Origin: Mesorhizobium wenxiniae
Lineage (GTDB): Bacteria; Pseudomonadota; Alphaproteobacteria; Rhizobiales; Rhizobiaceae
Length of the DNA stretch: 64,000 bases
NCBI RefSeq assembly: GCF_002284535.1
Contig: NZ_NPKH01000011.1
Coordinates: forward strand, 137,115 to 201,114
Direction of reading: 5' to 3'
Shown: piece by piece, positions 29,917-37,727 of the stretch
Layout: each line of letters opens with the position of its first letter
Numbering within the stretch: the stretch's first letter is position 1
Position numbers and translations under genes: made by a program
The notes under the pieces: model-generated
What the model saw: the letters and a program-made list of their open reading frames with translations, nothing else
What the model was told of the DNA's origin: nothing
The model's database searches: none

Positions 29917-30123
29917 TTAATTGTTGCCGAAGAGGTTGCGGTCAGCGCCGTGGACAACGGGCTTTTCAGCGTGAGGCGGCTTCTGAATGGAAGCCGTGTA
30001 CGAGCTGTTGTCGACCGCAGCGGCCGGCTGGTTGGCGCCGTTGGACCCATAATGGTCGCTGCCAGCAAAGGCGCTGCCGGTGATGGCCAGAACGGCGACG
30101 GCAGTAAGAGCAATCTTTTTCAT
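29917..30123 (-). CDS. DUF680-type small secreted protein, copy 3
   Basis: A 68-residue paralogue: signal peptide MKKIALTAVAVLAITGSAFA, core GSDHYGSNGANQPAAAVD and NSSYTASIQ, then a shortened linker and VVHGADRNLFGNN. It is the first gene of the tandem in transcription order. Its linker lacks about six residues found in copy 2. The function is unknown; small size, export and tandem amplification suggest an envelope or stress role. Confidence 0.8.
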   Translation of the reverse strand: MKKIALTAVAVLAITGSAFAGSDHYGSNGANQPAAAVDNSSYTASIQKPPHAEKPVVHGADRNLFGNN

Positions 30124-30654
30124 TTTTGGTACTCCAGTATCTTAATTTTCCGTCCGTCTAGCGGCGTGTCTTGGGAGGAATTCGCGTCGTTCGGACAGCC
30201 CCGATGTGGGAAGGCCATTCGGCGGATTCCAATCACTAAGTTGTTCCGTGTGGACCAAGAATCTACACCTTGAAATTGTACCAGATGCTTCCAGTAGTGT
30301 TATTTTATGTTTTGTTTCAGAGGTTTATGCCAAAGGCGCCACTCGACCATTTGACGAATTGCCGGACCTGCGTTCACAGCGTCATGCACGCATTGTCAAC
30401 AGAAACGAACCGTTCGGTTCGATTTTAGAAGCGGCTTAAAAAGCCGGTGCTGAGTTGTTGTCGAATCGTTAACCATTTAGGCGCCCTGCAATGGTTAAAT
30501 CCGGCGTGCTTTCAGAACCGGCAGCGCTCGCAGCCGGGTGCAAATTCATCCCCCTCAAATCCCGGCCCACAGGGTTTCGCCGCCGTGTCGCGCCGCATGG
30601 ATACGATGTCGCTTTCATGCCGACAGTCAGCCAGCCGTCATGATTAGATCACGC
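30124..30654. other. Gene-free AT-richer spacer upstream of the riboswitch
   Basis: Between the DUF680 genes and the riboswitch I see no supported gene. The stretch is richer in A and T than its surroundings and must hold the DUF680 promoter and that of the gbc transcript. The only symmetric site is CGAACC-GTTC-GGTTCG at 30406-30421, which resembles a TetR-type operator, though no TetR gene is near. Confidence 0.5.
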
Positions 30655-30840
30655 CAACTCAGGTGCCGCTTGGTGACGACGAAGCGGAGAATTGGGAAGC
30701 CGGTCAGAACCCGGCGCTGCCCCCGCAACGGTGGTGGAGTTCAAGTCGCAACGGGAGACCACTGGGCCACAAGCCTGGGAAGGTGTCGCGACGAGTCCGC
30801 AAGGACACTCCAGAGCCCGGAAACCAGCCCGAGATTTCTA
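30655..30840 (+). promoter_or_regulatory. Cobalamin (AdoCbl) riboswitch
   Basis: The conserved blocks occur in the correct order on the plus strand: AGGTGCCGCTTGG at 30661, GGGAAGCCGGTC at 30694, AACCCGGCGCTGCCCCCGCAA at about 30709, the B12-box region CCACTGG...CCTGGGAAGGTGTCG at 30760-30790, and GAGCCCGGAAACCAGCCC at about 30812. The next gene on the strand is the betaine monooxygenase gbcA, 221 bases after the aptamer. No B12 synthesis, B12 transport or metE gene lies downstream in the window, which makes the target unusual. Confidence 0.92.
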
Positions 30841-30951
30841 GACACGACTGATCGCGGTGGGCGGTCAAGAGGTGGATGATGCATGTCTGGCCTGTCGCCG
30901 GCCTGCGAGTGATCCTTCCTCCATCACCACCAGTTCAGTCTTTGGAGCGAC

Positions 30952-30971
30952 GTGCGTCCATTTGGACGCAC
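30952..30971 (+). other. Hairpin between riboswitch and gbcA
   Basis: GTGCGTCC and GGACGCAC form an eight-base-pair stem with an ATTT loop, about 110 bases after the aptamer and 90 bases before gbcA. No T-run follows. It may be part of the expression platform, but this is inference. Confidence 0.45.
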
Positions 30972-31060
30972 AAAACACGCCCCAAGACTTTGAATTGCGC
31001 ATCGTGCTTTCCGAAATCGATTCCGATTTCGGGCCGATGCGACGGCTATAAGGACAGGAC

Positions 31061-32308
31061 ATGGATGCGCGCAACGACATGCTGAGGCTCTTGCACGGCC
31101 GCAGGGCAGGCTATTCGCTCGAGCAGCCCTTCTATACCGATGCTGATTTCTTCAAGCTCGACATGGAGCTGATCTGGTATCGCGACTGGCTGTTCATCGG
31201 CCACGATTGCGAGTTGCCGAAGCCGGGCAGCTACATCACTGCCCAGATAGGCGACTATCCGGTCGTGCTGGTCCGCGACCAGCAAGGCAGGATCAATGCC
31301 TTCCACAATTCCTGCCGGCATCGCGGCAGCCGCGTCTGCAACGCCGACAAAGGCACGGCGGCGAAGCTCGTCTGCCCCTATCACCAGTGGACCTACGAGC
31401 TGGATGGCCGGCTTTTGTTCGCAAGGCAGATGGCGGACGGCTTCGACAAGAGCCAGTTCAGCCTGAAGCCGGTGGCTTGCGAAAGCGTTGGCGGCTACAT
31501 CTTCATCTGCTTGGCCAAGGAGCCCGCCGATTTCGCGCCGATGCGCGCCATGATCGAGCCTTACCTCCTGCCGCACCGGCTGCGCGACGCAAAAATCGCC
31601 TTCGAATCGACCATCGTCGAGAAGGGCAACTGGAAGCTCGTCTGGGAAAACAACCGCGAGTGCTACCATTGCGCCGGCAACCACCCGGAACTGTGCAAGA
31701 CATTCCCGGAAGCGCCGACCGTGACTGGCGTGCAGGGAGCCGATAGCGATCCGGAGATGCTCGCGCACTGGGCGAAATGCGAGGCGGCGGGCTTGCCGAG
31801 CAAGTTCCGCATCGATCCGGCCGGGCAATATCGTGCCACCCGCGCGCCGCTGCTGCGCGATGCCGTCAGCTACACGATGACGGGAAGACGCGCGGTGAAG
31901 AAGAACCTTTCCGACAGCGTTTCGACCGAGCGCATCGGCTCGCTGCTGCTCTATCACTATCCGACGACCTGGAACCACATCCTCGGCGACCATGCCGTCA
32001 CCTTCCGCGTGCTGCCGATCAGCGCCACGGAAACGGCCGTCACCACCAAATGGCTCGTCCACAAGGACGCGGTCGAAGGCGTCGATTACGATCTCGCCGA
32101 ACTCACCCATGTCTGGACCGAGACCAACGATCAGGACCGCCGCATCGTCGAGGAAAACGCCTTCGGCATCCTGTCGCCGGCCTATGAGCCCGGCCCCTAT
32201 TCTGAACTGCATGAGGGCGGCGTCATCCAGTTCGTCGAATGGTACGCCTCCTTCATCGGGCCGCGCCTTGCCGAAGACGGCCGGCCGGCGTTGCGCAGCG
32301 TCGCCTGA
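31061..32308 (+). CDS. gbcA: Glycine betaine monooxygenase, Rieske oxygenase subunit
   Basis: A 415-residue Rieske non-haem iron oxygenase. The 2Fe-2S ligands are Cys85, His87, Cys105 and His108 (NSCRHRGSRVC, CPYHQW). The mononuclear iron histidines are in WENNRECYHCAGNH (His203, His208). The sequence is closest to GbcA, which removes a methyl group from glycine betaine to give dimethylglycine and formaldehyde; the related stachydrine demethylase is the main alternative. The start at 31061 follows AAGGACAGG. It lies downstream of a cobalamin riboswitch and forms an operon with gbcB. Confidence 0.88.
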   Translation: MDARNDMLRLLHGRRAGYSLEQPFYTDADFFKLDMELIWYRDWLFIGHDCELPKPGSYITAQIGDYPVVLVRDQQGRINAFHNSCRHRGSRVCNADKGTAAKLVCPYHQWTYELDGRLLFARQMADGFDKSQFSLKPVACESVGGYIFICLAKEPADFAPMRAMIEPYLLPHRLRDAKIAFESTIVEKGNWKLVWENNRECYHCAGNHPELCKTFPEAPTVTGVQGADSDPEMLAHWAKCEAAGLPSKFRIDPAGQYRATRAPLLRDAVSYTMTGRRAVKKNLSDSVSTERIGSLLLYHYPTTWNHILGDHAVTFRVLPISATETAVTTKWLVHKDAVEGVDYDLAELTHVWTETNDQDRRIVEENAFGILSPAYEPGPYSELHEGGVIQFVEWYASFIGPRLAEDGRPALRSVA

Positions 32309-32322
32309 GAAAGGTCAAGGGT

Positions 32323-33447
32323 ATGAATGCGATGACGGATCTCGGGCTCTACCGCCATCTCGACGAGATGGCGCCCTGGAACGACAGGCTTCAGGTGCTG
32401 GAAGTGATCGGCGTCAGCGACGAGGCGCCTGACGTGAAGACCTTCACCTTCCGCTCCGACAACCAGACCTGGTTCCGCTACAGACCGGGGCAGTTCGTGA
32501 CGCTGGAACTGCCGACCACTGAGGGCCCGCTGATGCGGACCTATACGCTGTCGTCCTCGCCGTCGCGGCCTTTCTCGATCGCGGTGACGGTGAAAGCGCA
32601 GGCCGGCAGCCTCGGCACACGCTGGATGTTCGACAATCTAAAACCCGGCGTTCACGTGAAAGCCTATGGACCGACCGGCGACTTTTCGCTGCACAGCCAC
32701 CCCGCGGCCAAGTATCTGTTCATTTCGGCCGGCTCCGGCGTGACGCCGATGATGTCAATGCTGCGCTGGCTGAACGACTGCGCGCCATGGACAGATGTCG
32801 GCTTCGTCAACTGCGCACGAAAGCCCGAGGAGATCATCTTCCGCAAGGAGCTCGAACTGCTTGGCAGCCGCATGCCGGGCCTAACGCTTGGCTTCATGAT
32901 CGAGGAGCGCTCCAGCCGCGAGGGCTGGTTCGGCCATATGGGCCGGATCGACGCGATACGGCTGCCGCTGCTGGCGCCCGATTTTCGCGAGCGCGAAATT
33001 TTCTGCTGTGGTCCCGACCCGTTCATGCGCGCCGTGCGGCAGATGCTTGAGGCGGCCGGATTCGACATGGCCAACTATCATCAGGAGAGCTTTGCGGCCC
33101 CAGTGGTGGAGGAAATACTGGCCCCGTTCACATCACCGGCAAAGGGTGGGCCGGCAGAGGGCGGGGTCGAGACACCTGCCGAGGCCGCAACGCCGATCCG
33201 CTTTTCGCTTTCGGATGTCGATGCCGACTGCGTTGCCGGCCAGACCGTGCTGCAGACGGCGCGCGCTTCGGGCGTGCGCATCCCAGCGGCTTGCGAGTTC
33301 GGCCTGTGTGGAACCTGCAAGGTGAAAAAGGTCTCGGGCACAGTCGAGATGAGCCACAATGGCGGCATCCTCGATCACGAGATCGACGACGGCTTCATCC
33401 TTGCCTGCTGTTCGAAGCCACTGACGGCGCTCGAAATCGACGCCTGA
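32323..33447 (+). CDS. gbcB: Glycine betaine monooxygenase, reductase subunit
   Basis: A 374-residue flavodoxin-reductase-type electron carrier. The FAD domain (WFRYRPGQFVTLELP, MRTYTLSSSPS) and the NAD domain (FISAGSGVTPMMSMLRWL, FCCGPDPFMRAV) are followed by a linker and a C-terminal plant-type 2Fe-2S ferredoxin (ACEFGLCGTCKVKK, final Cys in ILACCSKP). It passes electrons from NADH to the GbcA Rieske centre. The open frame starts upstream at 32239; the ATG at 32323, 14 bases after gbcA, is preferred. Confidence 0.88.
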   Translation: MNAMTDLGLYRHLDEMAPWNDRLQVLEVIGVSDEAPDVKTFTFRSDNQTWFRYRPGQFVTLELPTTEGPLMRTYTLSSSPSRPFSIAVTVKAQAGSLGTRWMFDNLKPGVHVKAYGPTGDFSLHSHPAAKYLFISAGSGVTPMMSMLRWLNDCAPWTDVGFVNCARKPEEIIFRKELELLGSRMPGLTLGFMIEERSSREGWFGHMGRIDAIRLPLLAPDFREREIFCCGPDPFMRAVRQMLEAAGFDMANYHQESFAAPVVEEILAPFTSPAKGGPAEGGVETPAEAATPIRFSLSDVDADCVAGQTVLQTARASGVRIPAACEFGLCGTCKVKKVSGTVEMSHNGGILDHEIDDGFILACCSKPLTALEIDA

Positions 33448-33460
33448 CCGGCGAGGCGGC

Positions 33461-33567
33461 TAAGGCGCGTCGCGTTTGGCCGGCCTTATGCGACGCGCTT
33501 TACGTTGTCGTTTTCTATGCATGTCGTAATCGCAAAACCGCTGCACACTTTTGCGCGACATGCATTA
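33461..33567. repeat. Double palindromic repeat between convergent genes
   Basis: Two hairpins lie side by side: GCGCGTCGC / GCGACGCGC at 33465-33498, and TGCATGTCG / CGACATGCA at 33518-33564, with inner arms CGCAAAA / TTTTGCG. The second ends at the stop codon of the flavin-reductase gene. The pattern matches dispersed rhizobial palindromes that I recall. Its place between gbcB and the convergent gene suggests a terminator role. Confidence 0.75.
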
Positions 33568-34311
33568 AACCCCGTAACGCTCGGTGCGGATGAGGCCTGC
33601 CGGAACGCCGGCATCGATCAGCGCCTGAGCGGCGGCCGACACGAAGGCATTCGAGCCGCAGACAAAGGCGAACCTGGGCGGCGCGGGCAGCCGCACCATC
33701 GATTGCTCTATCATCGCGGCATCGACCCGCCGCGAATAGTCCGCTGGGCGCCGGGCGGCCTCGCGGGTCAGCGTCAGCACCAGATCGAAGCCGTCGCGAC
33801 GATCGTTGAGGCCGATCAACTCGTCGCGAAAGATCACCTCGTCCCAGACCCGTGCGGAAAACACCAGTGCCACGGGCACCGCCGATCTGCGCGCCGCGCG
33901 ATGGCGGATCATCGCCATCAGCGGAACCACGCCGGACCCGCCGCCGACCAGCAGAAGCGGTCCGCCGTCGCCGTCGTACCAGACGAAGTGGCCGCCGAGC
34001 GGTCCGCGCAATTCGACCTCGTCGCCAACAGCCGCGATATCGTGGAAGAACGGCGAGACCTCGCCATCATCGAGCCTTTCGATCGCCAGTTCGATCATCT
34101 CGCCGGCTTCCGGCCCCGAGGCGATCGAGTAGGAGCGACGCGCCTGATAGCCGTCCGGCGCCGTCAGCCTGACATCGACATGTTGCCCGGCTTGATGGGC
34201 AAAGGGTCGCGACAGCTTGAAGAAGAAACTGGTGACGCGCGGCGTACGCTTTTCGATGCGTCGGATGGTGACGGTCTGCCAGGGCGACTGCGCCGCCGGC
34301 CCGTCGCTCAT
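33565..34311 (-). CDS. FAD/NAD-binding oxidoreductase (ferredoxin-reductase type)
   Basis: A 248-residue flavoprotein reductase with an FAD-binding region (ARRSYSIASGPE), a pyridine nucleotide domain (LLLVGGGSGVVPLMAMIR) and a C-terminal FVCGSNAFVSAAA. It has no iron-sulfur domain. The ATG at 34311 overlaps the stop of the upstream molybdopterin gene by four bases, so the pair probably works together, with this protein supplying or accepting electrons. Frame upstream of 34311 is shadow. Confidence 0.85.
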   Translation of the reverse strand: MSDGPAAQSPWQTVTIRRIEKRTPRVTSFFFKLSRPFAHQAGQHVDVRLTAPDGYQARRSYSIASGPEAGEMIELAIERLDDGEVSPFFHDIAAVGDEVELRGPLGGHFVWYDGDGGPLLLVGGGSGVVPLMAMIRHRAARRSAVPVALVFSARVWDEVIFRDELIGLNDRRDGFDLVLTLTREAARRPADYSRRVDAAMIEQSMVRLPAPPRFAFVCGSNAFVSAAAQALIDAGVPAGLIRTERYGV

Positions 34312-34937
34312 GGATCGCCCGTATAGCGCTGCTCGCGCCACGGGTCGCCATAGATGTGATAGCCGCGCAACTCCCAGAACCCGGGCTCGTCGCGCTCGGT
34401 GAACTGCAGCCCGTTCAGCCATTTGGCCGATTTCCAGAAATAGAGATGCGGAACCAGCAGCCGCGCCGGGCCGCCATGGTCCGGCGTGATCGGCTTGCCT
34501 TCGTAAAGCAGCGCCACCATCGCCTTGCCGGCGGTGAGATCCTTCGTCGGCACGTTGGTGGTGTAGCCGTCGAAGGACAGCGCCAGAGTGAAGGGGCTCA
34601 GTGGCTCAATGCCGGCATCCGCCAGAATATCGTCGACCAGCACGCCCTGCCACGCTGTGTCGAACTTGGTCCATGCGGTCACGCAATGGATGTCGCGGGT
34701 CATCTTGGTCAACGGCAGCGCGTTGAACTCTGTCCAACTCCACTTCTTGACCGGCCGCGGCCCGTGCTTGAGCGTGAACGACCACTCCTCGGTGCGCACG
34801 CGCGGCGTCGGCCCGGCCGACAGCACCGGGAACCCTTGCTCGAGATACTGCCCCGGCGGAATGCGCGCATCCGCATCCGTCGGGGGCTTTCGTCCTGAAG
34901 AGAAGCCGCGGGTGACCATCGAAACATCCGTGTGCAT
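34308..34937 (-). CDS. Sulfite-oxidase-like molybdopterin oxidoreductase
   Basis: A 209-residue protein of the sulfite oxidase/YedY-like molybdopterin fold. The molybdenum-ligating cysteine is in RDIHCVTAWTKFD, and VPHLYFWKSAKWLNGLQF and PARLLVPHLYFWKS match the family. There is no signal peptide and no haem or dimerisation domain, so it is the short cytoplasmic type. ATGs at 34937 and 34919 are both possible. Coupled to the flavin reductase by an ATGA overlap. Confidence 0.85.
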   Translation of the reverse strand: MHTDVSMVTRGFSSGRKPPTDADARIPPGQYLEQGFPVLSAGPTPRVRTEEWSFTLKHGPRPVKKWSWTEFNALPLTKMTRDIHCVTAWTKFDTAWQGVLVDDILADAGIEPLSPFTLALSFDGYTTNVPTKDLTAGKAMVALLYEGKPITPDHGGPARLLVPHLYFWKSAKWLNGLQFTERDEPGFWELRGYHIYGDPWREQRYTGDP

Positions 34938-35027
34938 CAGGCCATCTGTCGGCCTTCACCAGTCTTCTCGAAGATGCTCTGGCGGGCAACCAGAATCTTG
35001 GCCGCGACCTCGCGGCAATGCGCCGCC

Positions 35028-36620
35028 TCAGCCATTAGCGAAGGGCACGGCGACGAACATCTGCGCGTCGCCGCGTTCGACGAGCAGGAGCACGGACTTT
35101 TTGCCAGCCTTTCCGGCCTGCGCGATCGCCTGGTCTGCCTGCCTGGCGTCCCGCACCGTCGCCTGATTGACGGCGACGATGATGTCGCCGGGCTGGATAC
35201 CGGAAGCCGAGGCCGGCTTGTCGGGATTGACACTCTCAACCAGCGCGCCGCGTTGGTTGGGCGCCAGGTTCAACGCCTGTCGGACATCCGGGGTGACGTC
35301 CATCAGACCGAGGCCGATCGCAGGCGCACGAAGGCCCGGCTGTGCGGACGGTGCCTCTGGTCCGCCGCCCACCGATGCCGTCTGCACATCGTCTCCATTG
35401 CGCCCGACATCGACGGAAATTTCGACAGTCTTCCCTTTGCGCCAGATATCGAGCGTTTCCGTGGCGCCCGGCGAGACGTCGGCAACGGCACGCGAAAGGT
35501 CCCTTGGGATGCTTGATCTGCTGACCGGCGAAGCTGGTGACGACGTCGCCGGTCTCGATCCCGGCTTTTGCCGCCGGCGAGCCGTCAGTAACCGCGGAAA
35601 CCAGCGCACCACTGGGTTGATCGAGGCCGACAGCGCTCGCCATATCGGGCGTCACCGGCTGAATCTGGACGCCGAGATAGCCGTATTGAATGGAGCCACC
35701 CTTCATCAGCTTGGCGACCACCTTTTGCGCCTGGTCCGACGGGATGGCGAAGCCGACGCCGACGCTGCCGCCATTCGGCGAAAAGATTGCCGTGTTGATG
35801 CCGACGACGTTGCCGCTCACATCCATCAGCGGACCGCCTGAATTGCCGTGGTTGATCGGTGCGTCGATCTGAATGAAATCGTCAAACGGCCCGCTGTGCA
35901 GATCGCGGCCGCGCGCCGAGACGATGCCGGATGTAACCGTGGTGCCGAGGCCGAACGGGTTGCCGAAAGCGAGCACCTGGTCGCCCGGCATGAGCTTGTC
36001 GGAGTCGCCCCATTTGACGGTCGGCAAAGTCTTGTCGGATTTGATCTTGAGGACGGCGAGGTCGTTCTTGGCGTCGCGACCAACCAGCTCGGCGGGAAGT
36101 TCGGTGCCGTCGTCGAGAGTGACCTTGATCGACGTGGCGCCGTCGATGACGTGATTGTTGGTGACGATGGTGCCATCGGCGGCGACGATGAAGCCGGAAC
36201 CGAGCGCCTCTGCGCGGGGCGCCTGCTGCGGCGGCGGTGTCCGGGCAGTCCCTGGTCGCCGAAGAACTGGCGGAAATAGTCGTCGAAGGGTGAGTTGTCG
36301 CCGAACGGAGCAGCGTCGCTCATGGTCTCCGACTGTGCCTTCATGACAGTGGTGATTGTCACCACTGCCGGTTTATCGGCCGCCACGATCGGGGCAAACG
36401 ATCCATTGGGCACCGTCATCCCGGTGACGGGAGGGGTCACTGTTTCTGCCAGAGCGCCATTCAGTCTGGGGGCGAGGGGCACGATGAAAGGGCTGACAAT
36501 CAGTGCGGCGCCCAGCAGGCGGCGACGCGATGTCTGCGAAGAATGTCGATGGGTGACATGGCCGTTGTCCGGGCGAGAAATTGGTCGGGCACCGTGGCGT
36601 TCCGGTTGGGAATCGCCCAT
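35028..36620 (-). pseudogene. DegP/HtrA-like serine protease disrupted by two frameshifts
   Basis: All parts of a Do-like periplasmic protease are present but in alternating frames. The N terminus has a twin-arginine-like signal (SRRRLLGAALIVSPFIV). The protease domain has the triad in TNNHVID, KNDLAVLK and GNSGGPL, and two PDZ domains follow. Reading leaves the first frame near 36240 (after GDQGLPG, before TPPPQQ) and returns to it near 35505 (AAGGGACC, one extra G). The two shifts cancel. Either the gene is broken or the sequence has errors; corrected, it would give about 530 residues. The start is uncertain (36620 or 36689). Confidence 0.8.
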
Positions 36621-36816
36621 TCGGCGTGTCGAGGGTCGTCTTGCCTGTCTCGCCTGGCAGGCAGCCGACCGGATCGACAGCCCCCGCATCTAGGGCGGCG
36701 ATTGCGGTTACCAGATGATATTACGAAGATTTAATTTATCGGGTCGGTGTCACCCGCTCGCCAGATGCATGGCTGGGGTCGAACCCTTGATGAAGTGGAG
36801 TAGCGCCGACCTGAAA

Positions 36817-36846
36817 CAAACAACCCGCCTTGCGGCGGGTTGTTTG
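36817..36846. terminator. Hairpin with T-rich arm, likely terminator
   Basis: CAAACAACCCGCC and GGCGGGTTGTTTG form a perfect 13-base-pair stem with a four-base loop. The T-rich 3' arm on either strand suits a bidirectional terminator. It lies in the 280-base spacer upstream of the protease gene and downstream of the MBL-fold gene on the minus strand, which it probably terminates. I see no gene in this spacer. Confidence 0.75.
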
Positions 36847-36968
36847 CGCGATCAGCACCATGCGGAAATCGATAACATAGTTGCCGGCACAAAGCAAGAA
36901 CAAATTGCCGACAGGGATCACGAGCTCGCATGTCTTCCCGGCTCTGTCCTGCCGGCCATCGAAGCCTC

Positions 36969-37697
36969 TTATGCGCCGATCCCGTCTGTCCGCCTGAGAT
37001 AGCCGTTGGCGATCTCGCGCAGCCGTTTGGCGTCGAAGCTCGGGCCGTGGCCGCCATGACCGATGCGGATCGGCAGATCGAGCAGCCGCTGCATCGTCCG
37101 GCGATAGGCTGATCGGTCGGAGTCCGGCAGGTTGTCGATCAGCATCGCGTCGTAGATGGCGTCGCCGGCGAAGAACAGGCCGTCGGCCTCGTCGAACAAC
37201 GCGATCGAATCGGGCGAATGGCCGGGCAGATGCAGCACGCGGAACAGCCGGTCACCGAGATCGACCGTGTCGCCCTCGTCAAGTGTTCGCGTCAGCGACG
37301 CCGGCGGAATCTTGTAATCGGCGGCTTTCCAGCCGGGCGCCGGCAGCTTCGAGACGGCGCCGTCGAGATCGTGGAACATGTGCGCGTAGGTGACGGCGTC
37401 ATCCATGCTGTTGAAATACGCGGCGCTGTGTCTCGGCCCGGCCCGCAGCGGGAATTCGTGCAGCGAGCCGACATGGTCGAGATGGATATGGGTGGCGACG
37501 ACGAGCAGCGGCTTGCCCGCCGGCGTGTCGATCTCCGGCGCCAGCGGGCGGATGCCCATGCCGGTGTCGACAAGCAGGTCGATGTCGCGGCCGCGAAGAT
37601 GCCAGATGTTGGCGCGCACGAAATCATGCACGAACGGCTCGGTCAGCATGGTTGTAACCGCGTCGACCTTCGTCTTGCTGAACCAGTCAAGCATCAC
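36969..37697 (-). CDS. MBL-fold metallo-hydrolase
   Basis: A 242-residue metallo-beta-lactamase-fold hydrolase. The dinuclear metal site THIHLDHVGS (about residue 90) is complete, with further ligands in LHLPGHSPDSIALF and the aspartate of LFFAGDAIYD. No signal peptide. It sits upstream of a terminator and downstream of the phosphofructokinase gene on the same strand. The substrate is not predictable; glyoxalase II-like or lactonase-like roles are family precedents. The start could be 37697 or 37694. Confidence 0.85.
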   Translation of the reverse strand: MMLDWFSKTKVDAVTTMLTEPFVHDFVRANIWHLRGRDIDLLVDTGMGIRPLAPEIDTPAGKPLLVVATHIHLDHVGSLHEFPLRAGPRHSAAYFNSMDDAVTYAHMFHDLDGAVSKLPAPGWKAADYKIPPASLTRTLDEGDTVDLGDRLFRVLHLPGHSPDSIALFDEADGLFFAGDAIYDAMLIDNLPDSDRSAYRRTMQRLLDLPIRIGHGGHGPSFDAKRLREIANGYLRRTDGIGA

Positions 37698-37727
37698 AAG
37701 ATTTCCGGCATCAGAAGAGGGCCGGCA

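Noticed and set aside
29311..30123. Regularly spaced similar segments that could suggest a CRISPR array
   Set aside because: The similarity is between three coding sequences with signal peptides and their leaders; there are no short repeats with unique spacers.
36760..36815. A TTCGAACCC-like stretch that recalls the T-arm of a tRNA
   Set aside because: The flanking bases do not form the acceptor, D or anticodon arms; chance resemblance.
36731..37057. A 108-codon minus-strand frame after the MBL gene
   Set aside because: It runs through the terminator hairpin, overlaps the end of the MBL gene and has no ribosome site or recognisable features.
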